Of a DNA stretch of 64,000 nt, positions 33,704 to 44,322 are shown one piece after another. The stretch is from Xylogone sp. PMI_703 (Eukaryota; Ascomycota; Leotiomycetes), in NCBI GenBank assembly GCA_021399445.1, contig JAJTUQ010000003.1, positions 4,278,001-4,342,000 of the forward strand, written 5' to 3'. Position 1 is the stretch's first letter. Each line of letters begins with the position of its first letter. The position numbers were made by a program, and so were the translations under genes. Below the pieces are notes generated by a model. It worked only from the letters and a program-made list of their open reading frames with translations. It ran no database searches and had not been told where the DNA came from.

Positions 33704-35494
33704 ATGTCCTTTGAAGCACGGGATGATACCAATACCTCTACTTGTAACTCTTTTTTAATGTTTTGCTTGTCGATTTACAGAGGGCGAGCGTTGAGGATGG
33801 CGGAGAAGTGTCAATTGTATTACAAGTGTGTAATGTTAGGGACCGGTTGGTGATGATGCAGCTCATTGGTCAATTGTCTGGATTAGGATAAGTAGATACT
33901 AACTGAAATGTGCAAGTCATGTTGCAGACCTTGCAGCAAAGTGTCAAGCGGGAAAGAAGTGTTGAAATCGGCGATGACTGAACGAGATGAGCAGTAGTGT
34001 ACTGTATACTTGCACAGTGACTTCAAGTAACTAGTTACTATACTGATTAGAGGCAGAGTGCTTGTGGTATGAAACACAGTAAAAGGAGAAGAGCAGACGA
34101 GCAAGACGATCGGACGACGTCAGATTGTTACAGGCACAGCTGGACGGGGCGAGAACGCGGAGATGCGACCGGGGGAGCATAACGTCACAGACATTGGAAA
34201 GGCGAAATGCCATGACGAAATCGGGGTGCGGGAAGCGAGACGCACAACCAGCGCAGGAGCCATGTGATTTGCAGCTTGGGAGATAAACCGGAGATTGCCA
34301 TGGCAACGATGGGCATTGTGTCATTGTGGTTGATGTTTCTGTCACAGTTACTTTGGTACTTGTAAGCTCTATGTTGATGAAGATGAGGTGAGATGGGGAT
34401 GAAGAAGAAAAGAAGAACACGGACTATTCTCGTACGTACTGTATCCGAGAGATGCACGAGGGAAGACATGCTCCCAGGGGCATCTCTGTCCATGGGAGCT
34501 TAGAGCTTACCCTGGACTTGTACCGTATTATTTATTACGGTGTTATTGCCCTACAGGACAGCACGCAACCAGGCAAAACCAGCAAACAAGCAAAAGTGAT
34601 CCACAGGGCGTTTTAAGGTTTGGGAGGGTGAAGGAGTCTCGATCGGGCCCTGTAGCGCCACACGCTAGCCTGCTTTGGGCCCCCCTTCCCCCTATGAGCT
34701 TGAAACCGGCATTTCGCAGAGGTTCCATGGGTGGGTGACTAACTGGCCACGACCACGACCACTGGTCCAAGCCAACCTCAACCCTCTGACACTACTGGGG
34801 CTTGACTTCCAAATAGTGTAAACAGCCACATTGGGGCTGGATCAACAGTGTGGTGTGCCCGTCCTGGGTGGCGAGACACTGGAACTGGACCGTGCAGCGG
34901 GTTGTTGCTTGTGCTGTACCTTGATGTGCGCTGGTGCAGGTGCTGACGGTGACGTGAATGTCTCCTGTCTTGAATCATCGCCCAGCCAGGAGCCATTGGG
35001 AGCCATTGAGAGCCATGGAGCCGCTCAAGCTGTTTCTTTGACTTGGCTGGAGCTGGTTTGATGACGCCCGTGGTTGCCTCTTACGCACCAGCGAGCTACA
35101 TGTGCCCGCTCAACAAGGTAAGAGAGCTCTCCGCTCTGGTCTTCCCTTCCTTCCCCCGATGACGAAGGTGCCGATCTGGCTATGCGTAACCATCGCGCAG
35201 GAGAACAAATACCTCGCGCTCCTCCTCGTTTCTGTCTTCTTCCATCATATCATCGATTCCCAAATACCCAAATACCCAAGAACACGCGATTTTAATACCC
35301 AAGCGCTCTATATACCCCAAAATCTCATCAATTCGTGCTCGCTCTAACTGATTCAATCAACACACATCATCCTCGAGCTTGTATCAACAACCAACTTTCT
35401 CCGAGTGCTCCAGTTCCTTTTTTCTTTTTTCCTCTTTTCCTTACTATTGTCGTGATACCCCCAGGTTTACGTTTAATAAATCCATATCATCATC
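33704..35494. promoter_or_regulatory. Long upstream region of the HAM1-like gene
   Basis: About 1.8 kb. It holds three head-to-tail copies of a 10-nt unit AGCCATxGxG (34991-35020), repeated AATACCC words (35262-35300), a TATATA box near 35308-35314 and a T/C-rich tract (35410-35455) just before the start. Antisense frames at 34031-34493 lack motifs. Confidence 0.5.
34991..35020. repeat. 10-nt tandem repeat, three copies
   Basis: AGCCATTGGG, AGCCATTGAG and AGCCATGGAG follow each other directly, preceded by a related GCCAGG word. This is an upstream region, not coding. Confidence 0.7.
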
Positions 35495-38400
35495 ATGTCT
35501 GCCTCAGCTCAAGTGAATCGGCCTGTCGATGTCAGGCTCAAGCAGGAAGATGTCAACCGAAAGTTGCAGCTCTATGGAATCCTCTCGGGTATGATTTCTA
35601 CCCCAATGGTGCAATTACCAACCCAAACATCAACAGCAAAACTAACCAATTGAATAGCTTTCCAAGCTGGCAAGATGCCATCCGTAAGTAATCTCGTTTT
35701 GACAGATTCAATCATCAAACTCGCGTCATCTAACTCCACCACAGAATGAGCAAATCGATATTGCCCTCAACAGCTTCCTCAACTCACGTGCTCTCTCCAA
35801 CCCTTCTAACAAGCTCTCCGAGGAAGGCCGTGACCTAGTCGCTGATTTCCGCAACGTCGTTGAGCAAGCAAAGCTTCTGCTCCTAACCAAGAACGAGGGC
35901 AATCTGTTCCAGGACTTTGTCTGGCAATGCCAGCAGGTCAATGCCGAGAACGCCAACCTCCCCAAGGGCCAGATTGAGAAGAACCAAGCCAAGCAAGATG
36001 GCCAGCAAGTCTTGGAGGGTCTTCGCACCCTAGGCACACTAATCATCACCAATGGCCAGTTCCGCAAGCTTTGTAAGTAACTCTGAAAGTCCTCGAGCAG
36101 TATCAAATCTTTCTAACACCTCCCAAGTGAATGATGCCGTTGTCCTACTCCGTGATATGGCTGGCGACGCAGCAACCAATGCTGCCTCAAGGGTCAAGCC
36201 TTCAGAGGACGAACTGCGCCAGATTGATGAGCCAGCTCCCGAGAATACCTGGCATGACGCTCCAGACTTTTCGCGAGAGAACATCAAGAACCAAATGTCT
36301 CAGCGCACTAACAGGCAGGCCAATGCTCGTGACTCTGGATACCATGGTGACGTAGCACTTGAGGACCATCAACAACAGCAGATCCGAGATCAGACCGGTG
36401 TCGACCCTAACGAGGCGACCGGTGCAGCCAAGAGCAGAGCTCGTGAGGCTCGAGAGCGCTCCAAGGCTTACCTCTCTAAGGCTGTCCCTCAGGAGCGACG
36501 CGAACGCACTATCTGGAGACTGAAGAAGATGATTATCGAGATTCAAGGTCACAAAGATTGTAAGTGCTATATATATACTATTAATGAGTATGATTCACTA
36601 ACAATTATCTTAGACAATGAAGCAGTCAACACCATCCTCAATCTGGCAGAGAACTATGGTGGCCATGCCAATACCATCGGCCAACAATCAGCAACCAGTG
36701 CCAAGACCTTCCATGAGGATGAGGCTGTTCAGACGGCTAAGCATGACTTGAAGGTTTGTGTCCCATACTAAGCTACATTTTGTAAAAACACAGATCTGAC
36801 CTAGTATACAGAGACTCATTGAGCGCTTCGCCAACAACACATCGACCGATGACCTTTTCGATTCTATCAACCTCATCTATCGCGATGCTGATGCTGACCC
36901 AGAATTGAAGGGCTTCTTCAAGGACGTTGATTCATACATTCGCAAGTGCCTTCAACAGCAGGGATACATCACCGACGAGCGCGCCAACCAGGAGTGGAAT
37001 CAGCTCTATGACCGCGGCGACTTCCTCCTTCGCCACCGCTACCGCTCTCACACCGATCGTCTCGCAGATGAGCTCAAGTTCCTGGGTGATCAATTCAATG
37101 CCGACCCACGCAACAGATCATTTGCTGAGGCATTGAACAAGCTTTTCCAGGATCTCGGAAACGACGAGAACGGAAAGCCAACCTTCAAGCCTCATCTTAT
37201 CAAGGATCTCACGAATGTTATTCTCCCAGCTGCATTCGAGAACGTCCGCTATGTGCCCATCCCTAGAATTGAATATAGCGACCCACAAATGGACTGCGTC
37301 ATTGAGAACCTCGTAATCGAGGGAGACAATTTGATGCCCAACATGTTCGAGTTTGCGAGCGGTAAGTAACTAGTAATAGAGAAATAATATGATCTGAATT
37401 CTAACTTATCCTAGACAACTATTTCCGCTGGGGTCGTAAGAGCCTTGCCAACAAGAACGCAAACTCCGTTACCATGTCCGTTTCTGGTGTACAGATGGAC
37501 TTGCGAGACGTCTCCTACTATATCAAGAAGAAGCAGGGATTCCCAAGCCTCACAGATCTTGGTGTCATGGACATCTTCCTTGGTGGATCTGGCTTTAGCT
37601 TCAAGATGAAGATGTCTACTGCCAATAAGACTGATCGGGCACACTTCTTCAAAGTTGACAACGTCCATGTCGATGTTAAGAACTTCAAGATCAAGGTGAA
37701 GCAATCGAAGCACAAGTTGTTGCTTACTTTCGCGAAGCCCGTGGTCATGAAAGTCATCCGCCCTGCCCTCCAGAAGGTTTTGGAGAAGCAGATCAAGGAG
37801 AATTTCAACAAGCTTGACCAATTCTGTTACCAGATCAAGCAAGAAGCAGACAAGGCGCAGCAGGAGGCATTGGAGGATCCGGAGAATGCCCCTAACGTCT
37901 ACAGACGATACTGGTCTGCCTCTCAGAACCGATTTATGCAACGCAAGGAGCAGAAGATTCAACAGGCCAAGGAGAAGGTTTCCGATACAAAGATGAACAC
38001 TACGATGACGGATGAAGATTCCATCTTCCCTTCAGTTAAACTTCCAGGAGGAATTTCAACCAAGGCCACTGAGTACAAGGAGCTTGCCCGGAAGGGTAAC
38101 AAGTGGGAATCTCCCGTCTTCAAGATTGGTTCTGCAGCCCCAACAAGCAACCTACCCAGGGCTGGAGAGATCACTCGCAAGAAGCACGATGTTACTGAGA
38201 CGCGCCTCAAGGACAGAAGCGAAGTTGGACCAAAGGGTGCCTCTAACATCCCTGGTACCCCAGGATTTGCAGGCGATATTAACCAGATGGCTCCTGGCAC
38301 AGCAGGTTACTCAACTGGAGGATACGACTCAACACATGTTCCTGGAACCGCTGGCTACTCTAATGGCTCTGCTGCAGCTCACGTACCTGGAACCGCTGGT

Positions 38401-38592
38401 TACTCTAACGGAGCTGCTGCAACAACCCATGTACCTGGAACAACCGGAGTTCCCAACAAAGGTACCGACCCCTTCTATCACCAGGTCGACCAAGCTCTCG
38501 GCACTGGAGCCCAGACACGTCTTGGTCAGACTGACGCCGGCCACACGATGCTCGGTGCCAGCAACCCTGTTATCAACGGCAACACCGTCTAA
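35495..38592 (+). CDS. HAM1-like protein (DUF5923/DUF4449 type), putative lipid-binding
   Basis: Exons 35495-35588, 35658-35683, 35745-36072, 36128-36559, 36614-36753, 36812-37361 and 37415-38592 give 915 aa. The N-terminal ~600 residues match the HAM1-like N-terminal region of filamentous fungi (DVRLKQEDVNRKLQLYGIL, LNDAVVLLRDMAGDAATNA, YGGHANTIGQQ, LTNVILPAAFENVRYVPIPR). The following part (GVQMDLRDVSYYIKKKQGF, GSGFSFKMKMST, KLLLTFAKPVVMKVIRPALQ) resembles BPI/TULIP-type lipid-binding sheets. The C-terminal ~110 residues are tandem repeats around [HV]VPGTAGYSNG. The name comes from ham-1-like annotation of fungal relatives; a role in lipid transfer is an inference. Exon 2 is only 26 nt. The promoter is long and T/C-rich, suggesting strong expression. 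Confidence 0.85.
38272..38460 (+). repeat. Coding tandem repeats, PGTAGYSNG units
   Basis: Four to five degenerate units in the C-terminus of the HAM1-like protein: APGTAGYSTGG, THVPGTAGYSNGS, AHVPGTAGYSNGA and THVPGTTGVPN, with a related start at IPGTPGFAG. Unit length is about 17-19 residues and the DNA copies are close (CCTGGAACCGCTGG twice). Confidence 0.8.
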
Positions 38593-39616
38593 AGGAGAAT
38601 GAAATGAGAGAAGGCAGTCGTAATAGGTTTTAATCATTTGTGATTCTGTTTTCGTGGATGGCGCTTTTACACATTTCTAATACCACTACAGTAGTGTTGA
38701 GAGTGATCAAAGATACTCACCATTGTCTAATTGTCTTTTCCCTTTGTTATGAATGATGTCTCGCTGTAGTTTTAGTCTTAAAATATACGTGTCGAAATAA
38801 TTCAGAGTATTGTCTCGTAAGAATGGTGATATGAGTGATGTAATTGATGTATCTACGCCGCTATAAGATGGAGAGCTCATCACTTCTCGGGGACGTGGCG
38901 GAATAGGTTCCGGACAGAGCCGAGTATCAGACAGCAAGATCCTGAAACCTGACGTAGCAGGGAATCTTCTTTTGGTATAGTTGATTTGTTGGAGAAGTGT
39001 GCTGTGGGCGTTTTCTACTGTGTAGTGACGTGTATGGGCTGAAGGGGGTTATGAAATCAACTACGTCATCATGTTTGTTTCATCACGGGGTAATAGGGGT
39101 TTTTGATTTCCTAAATGCTGTGGTCCTGCTGATTGGCTGCGTGATGAGAATTCTCTGGGCCGTTTTTATGGCATTTTTTATTTCTCATTTTGTTATTTTA
39201 TTATTTAGTACTGTATGAGTGAGGGAGTAGGTGAGTGCCTCTTTGTGTTGTCAAGTCAGATAGGAACTTTTATGGGTGAGAAAAGGAGTATGATCATGTA
39301 TTCTACAAAGCTTTCTGCATTGGAGATATAAGTGAAAGATCGGAAATGATAGTTCTAAGGCTTTGTAAAAAAAAGCTGGTAAGTAAATAGACCAAGTGAG
39401 TCAGTGAGTGAACAAGGAGAGGAAGAGGTGAATAGCTTCCTTCTTCCCTCCCTCTACATTAGGCCAGTCATATACTCATAGCCATGGTTATTTACACTGC
39501 TATTTTCATCCAAATATCATTCTACTAAAAGCCACAAGATGAATTTCCTAACCTATTTTTAAATAAAAAAACATCTCATACAAACCATCACTATCATAGT
39601 CATTCTACAGATAGCG

Positions 39617-39632
39617 CTCTCTCTCTCTCTCT
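39617..39632. repeat. (CT)8 microsatellite
   Basis: Eight uninterrupted CT units in the intergenic region. Confidence 0.9.
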
Positions 39633-40254
39633 TTGCACTCGTGATGAAAATATACAAGCAAAAAACAAAAAGTCTCAAACAAACCCCTCTATACGTATCA
39701 CATAAGAACAGATACATCGCCAAAAAGCCCCTATCCTCTTATCTAAATTCATACCTAAGCTCTATATCCACAAATTTTCTCCTCCATGAATTCAAGGAAG
39801 CAGAAAATTTTGTAACCTGGCCAACTACAGTAACTCAATATATCACTGTGATCACTTATACGCACATGGAAAACCCAAAGAGCGCACCTCAAGGATTGGC
39901 TACAAGAAAATGAAGGAACAATAAGCTCTTAGAGTAAAAGTCGCAAGAACGTGTGTAATGGTATGTGTGTATGTTATGTAAAACGTTTATATAACTCCTT
40001 ATATTTCACCCTTCTTTTCATTCCATACCATATTGCTCCAACTCTGTACTCTACCATATACTCGCAAATGAAGCGAAGTAAAATAAATTAAAGTGCAATG
40101 AAGATTGTAACGAACAGTGAACCCTCCATTCATCTTCTTGAAAGTGTTTCCCTACTAAGAAGGGAAATGAAAATGATATTTCCTTCTTCCCTTTCTTGCT
40201 ATCAAACGTACAGACACGTCTCTTCTCTTGTCTTCTTGGAAACTAAGCTACAAT

Positions 40255-40352
40255 ACACACACGCACACACACACATAAATACATGAAAAAAGAGATCAAG
40301 ATGCAACGTATAATGCCCCGACTCATTCCTGGAGAACACGCACACACACACA
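40255..40352. repeat. Two (CA)n microsatellite tracts
   Basis: AC-repeat tracts at 40255-40275 (one interruption) and 40336-40352, in the 3' flank of the PP2C gene. Confidence 0.85.
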
Positions 40353-40414
40353 TGACAAAGCAGACACTTTTCGTAGGCCAAACAGAGGGAAATGCCCCCA
40401 ATAGTTTCTTGTTT

Positions 40415-42342
40415 CTACTTCTTCACACCTTCAGGTAAGTGCAGCTTTTCCCGTATGTCCGGGGCCACAGCCATAGCTCCGTCCATGTCCACCTCCGGCT
40501 CAGCCGGTTCCCCCTCCACCAACCCCGGCTCCTCCTCGACCACCTTCTCCAAGCTTACGTTCTCGTCGCTCTCTGTGATGATGGCCTCTGAGGAGTCGTG
40601 CCCCTTTCCGCTGTTGGTACCCGAAACACCGATGGCATTCCCGCCCTCCTCCTCTGCTTTTCGCTTGGCGTCGCCCACGATCTTCTCCGCTTCGCTGATT
40701 TTGCCTAGCTGACTGGCGGGGTCCCCTTCTACACCGATGGCAGCGGCCGAGTCGTTGACGGCGGAAAGATGCGCCGATTTGTTGAGTCGGACAATCATGC
40801 AGGAGAGGTTATCTGTGCTGAAGCGGGAGAGCGCGTGGTCTACGAGCTGCTTTGCTGCCGCAACGGGGTCTTGGATGTGGCGTACCAGGTCTACCGCCTC
40901 CTGATCAGAGCAGACGTCCCAGACCTATGGCAATTAGTTAGTAAAAAGAGTAATAAAAAGCAGTCTAACAAGATATCACTTACCCCATCGCATGCCAAGA
41001 TAATAAACTCGTCAATGTCGGGCTGGATAACGGTCTCCGTGGTGTAGGGGTGTCCTGTTACCAGATCCTTGATATATGTATCTCCCAACGCTCGGGTCAC
41101 AGCCAAAACACCATTGACGCGGTTGTTAAGGATAAGACCTCCAGCATTGGCAATACGCTTGCCCTCGTTCTCATCGCTCCCCTTATGATCGTAGGATAAC
41201 CTCAGACCCTTGCCATTTCGACATAATACAATGCGAGCATCGCCTACATTCGCCGTATATAATACTCGTTGGCGGGAGGCTTGCGTTTTTAACCTCGCGT
41301 GCGTAGCTTCGGTGGCATTTACTAGTGAGGAAGTTTTGCTCTTCTCTGAGGCGGCCTCGTCTGTCTTTGTCGCGGCCTCTTCTGCGGCCTTGACAGCTGC
41401 CACGGTTGCAGGTGCTATAGCTGTTGATCCCGTTACTGAACTGGTACTTGGTATCCTGTCCTCCCAGCGAAGTACTGCAGTAACGGCCGTGCAGCCACTG
41501 TTCTTCAGCGGTAATCTCTCAAGTTGTGCGTCGACGCTCATGAACGTTTGATCCAGTAATTCCGGGATAGGTGTGTTGGGATTTTTACGTATCATATCTT
41601 CCAAGATCAAATGCAGCTTCTTTCCGCACCAATCTGCAGCGAAAGTACCTGCGTGACCGTCAAAGATAGCAAAGTAACCGTTATCCGTTTCCATCATGTC
41701 ATTCGAGGACGATAGCGAAGAGTCTGTTTTGGCAGCCTCGTCGCTGGATCGCTGAGACGAGGAGTCGACCAGAGAAGGCGCTGGGGTATGCAGAAAGTTG
41801 TAGAGGAAAGCATGGGTATCTTCCATCGTCCTACGGCATTTCTTGTTCTTGTCTTCCCAGACGCCGACTCTGAACGTCGATCTTGGGCCCGGATGCGACT
41901 CGCCAGCAGAGTTGTTATGTTGACCTTGGGGAACGCTCAACGCCGGATCATTCTTTCCCAGTTTCTGCAGGGGCGTCTGATTACTGGAGTCGCTGCGCAT
42001 GAAGTTGCTTGAGTTCGGACTCTGACTGAAATGTAGAGAGTTTTTGGCGCTCGCCAGGAACGAGCTAGCCTTGCTGCCCACACCACTGCTGCTCCTCCTC
42101 TTCTTCTCGGTCTTGCCTCCGTTATCTGAACCGGTGCGACCTGGCGGGCTGCCATTCCCACTGCGCTTCTCTCCGACGTCTTCGACCTTGGTAGCCTCGC
42201 TGGATACCGAACCCTTTGCTCCGGGAGATCCAGACCTGCCGGACCCGGGATCAGTGATGGACTCCTTTGGAGGTGAATTGCCAAACATCCTGTTCAGCAG
42301 GCCTCCTTGGGAGGAAAAACTCCTCCGCTTGTTCCCTGCCAC
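40415..42342 (-). CDS. Protein phosphatase 2C, PTC1-like
   Basis: Exons 42342-40984 and 40924-40415 give 622 aa. The product is a metal-dependent Ser/Thr phosphatase. PP2C motifs: [19 protein letters not shown] at about residues 158-176, [10 protein letters not shown] (about 222-231, metal Asp), a GCTAV strand, [45 protein letters not shown] and [12 protein letters not shown] spanning the intron, then [12 protein letters not shown]. The '[10 protein letters not shown]' spelling is like yeast Ptc1, which dampens the HOG and cell-wall MAPK pathways; that role is by analogy. The 150-residue Ser-rich N-terminus, a ~50-residue Ala/Thr/Ser insertion after [11 protein letters not shown] and a ~110-residue acidic tail go beyond the core. 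Splicing is needed: without it the protein ends just after the DG motif. Confidence 0.9.
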
Positions 42343-44322
42343 TTTGCTGACTTGTGTGGTGAACGCCCACGAGAAGAGGAAGATAGAGAGAGAGAGAGAG
42401 TTGGGTGTGTGTACAGCCGAGTTGCGAGATGGAGTTAAGAAGGCTGCGTAATTAACTAACCAGTAAGCGCGGAGAGTAATTGAGAGCTAGACCGTGAGTG
42501 GTAGTGATTTAATAGAAAGAGGTATGAATTGTAGCGAAGAATAAAATCAGATCTGCTTTCGTAATCCAGGGAAGGTAGGGAGAAAGAAAGGCAGGCGAGC
42601 GCGAGATGTTTGAAGTATGTATGATGCGTGTTGCCTCGTTGTGGACGGATTGCCTAAACGGTGTTCACAATTAGCAGCTTTGGTCTTGTCTGGGGGAAAG
42701 GCCTTTTGCCGCGCGATGACGAGGTGGGGTTCTATTCTTGTCCACCAAGCACCGCGCACCGCATCAAGCACGTACCAACGTAGGATTCAGGTGGAATACA
42801 CGGTAATTGAGAATATATAATAAACAATGTGTGTTGTTTCGGAAAACAAAACAGATGATTGTTGTGTGTGTACAAAATAAAAGACTGAAGTTACGTATGT
42901 CTCTGTGCCTTGGGACAGCAAAAAAGGCACTGATCTGGGGGTGCGTAGTTCTCGGCGCTCTGGCTCTCTGATCCGGCACGACCTGGAACGTTCTTCTCTT
43001 GGAAGGCCAGAGTCGCGTGTGAGATATCCTCTTGCGGTTTGTTTATGCAGAAGGATCTCTTTAAAACAAAGTTGTTTGTACTCTCTTGTTCTTTTCTTTA
43101 TCTCCTGAAGAATGACCTTTCTTTCAATAATTGCAGTGTGCGGATGTGTGCGCGCGGCAGGCGCAGCGCCAAAGAAAGAACAAGCCCCCAGAGAAGGCCT
43201 ACAGAAGCTGGGAAATTGGGATCCTACAGCAACACTGGTCCATGGAGATAGAGAGAAAGTCCGGGGGCGCGCACGCGGATCGGCAGGCTGCGCACGGTGT
43301 AGAGCACGCTGGAGAGTTGCACCTGAAAGAGTAATTGAAGGTATATTTAATTATTCACCAGCAAACTCTCGTTTCTAGACATGGCAAGTCGAAGAGAGAG
43401 AAACAAGGCACAGAACCAGCACGGAGACCGAGAGAGTCAAGCTTCTCTCAACCCGCCTGGGATTGTCGCCGTCATAGAAGCAAGCTCGCAAGCAAGAGGC
43501 TGTGCTGGACTTTAGACGGGCTGGGCTGGACTGGACTGTGGCAGGGGACGGGTGTGGAGAAGTTCCGCCGGCTCCGAACCTTTTCTCTCGTCTCGTCTGT
43601 TCTCTCCACAGAAGAAAGTCGTCACGAGTTGTATGCCTGTTCTAGATTCTCTGGGGGGATGCGATGTACTCATGTACTGTACTGCGTCTCTGATGTGCAG
43701 GTTTGCTGCAATGCCAATTGTACAAGCATATGTACGTACTTAGGCAAGGGTTAGAATTGGGTAAAGTATCAGAACCCAACTTTAACTCTTAGAGCAGAAA
43801 AGGAGAAAGAAGATACAAGTGTTATGTGCACAGAAAAAGAACCAAGATATCTTCTATCTCTTTGCAATATATGTTGAATAGTCTCTTCGCATGTTCACGC
43901 GGCACAACTACATACTACCCAGGTAACATTCTCTTTCTATAAACAAGAAGAATAGGAAGCGGGCTTGGGTTTGCTGCCATCACTCGCATCACCACGAAGC
44001 TTTTCCCCCTTGCAACAGTCAGTTCTCCTCCCTTTTTCCATTCCACCGACCTTCCACCCTTCCATCCTTCATGCAATATCATGCGCCCGATCGTGAAATC
44101 CATACCCTTCTTTTTGTCCGCGCATCAAAACCAAACATACCACGCATAAAACTCCAGAGAAGCGACCGAGGGAAAAGAGTAAGTTGAGTGTGTGTGAAGC
44201 GAGTGAGCGGGCGAATTGACGAGAGAAAATATTCGAGGCAAATTTTATAGGGGGTGATTGGGGAGAGAAATCGAAGCAGTCAAACTGGGGGGTATAGGTA
44301 AAATAACGTTTGTTTTAAAACT
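42343..44322. promoter_or_regulatory. Long upstream region of the PP2C gene
   Basis: About 2 kb, with (GA)n at 42385-42400 followed by GT repeats just before the start, and a CTGG(G/A) repeat around 43518-43538. A 139-codon plus-strand frame (43335-43754) has no motif and a Cys/Arg-rich irregular composition, so I do not call it. Confidence 0.45.
42385..42400. repeat. (GA)8 microsatellite
   Basis: GA repeat about 45 bp upstream of the PP2C start, followed by a GT run (42405-42412). Probably within the 5' leader. Confidence 0.85.

Larger units (their letters stand above)
38593..40414. other. Convergent 3' intergenic region with microsatellites
   Basis: About 1.8 kb between the HAM1-like stop (+) and the PP2C stop (-). 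It contains (CT)8 at 39617-39632 and (CA)n tracts at 40255-40275 and 40336-40352. Short frames at 38997-39218 and 39641-39913 look non-coding. Unusually long for a 3'-3' gap here. Confidence 0.5.

Noticed and set aside
34031..34493. Two overlapping minus-strand frames of about 100-130 codons
   Set aside because: Upstream region of the HAM1-like gene; Ser/His/Cys-rich composition without motifs.
37411..37962. 183-codon Leu/Val-rich minus-strand frame
   Set aside because: Antisense to HAM1-like exon 7; the leucine richness mirrors lysine/glutamate codons on the coding strand.
40255..40352. CA-repeat area considered as a CRISPR-like or telomere-like array
   Set aside because: Simple dinucleotide microsatellites with no spacer structure or telomeric TTAGGG units.
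43335..43754. 139-codon plus-strand frame between PP2C and FZO1
   Set aside because: Arg/Cys/Ser-rich without domain signature and overlapped by other open frames.
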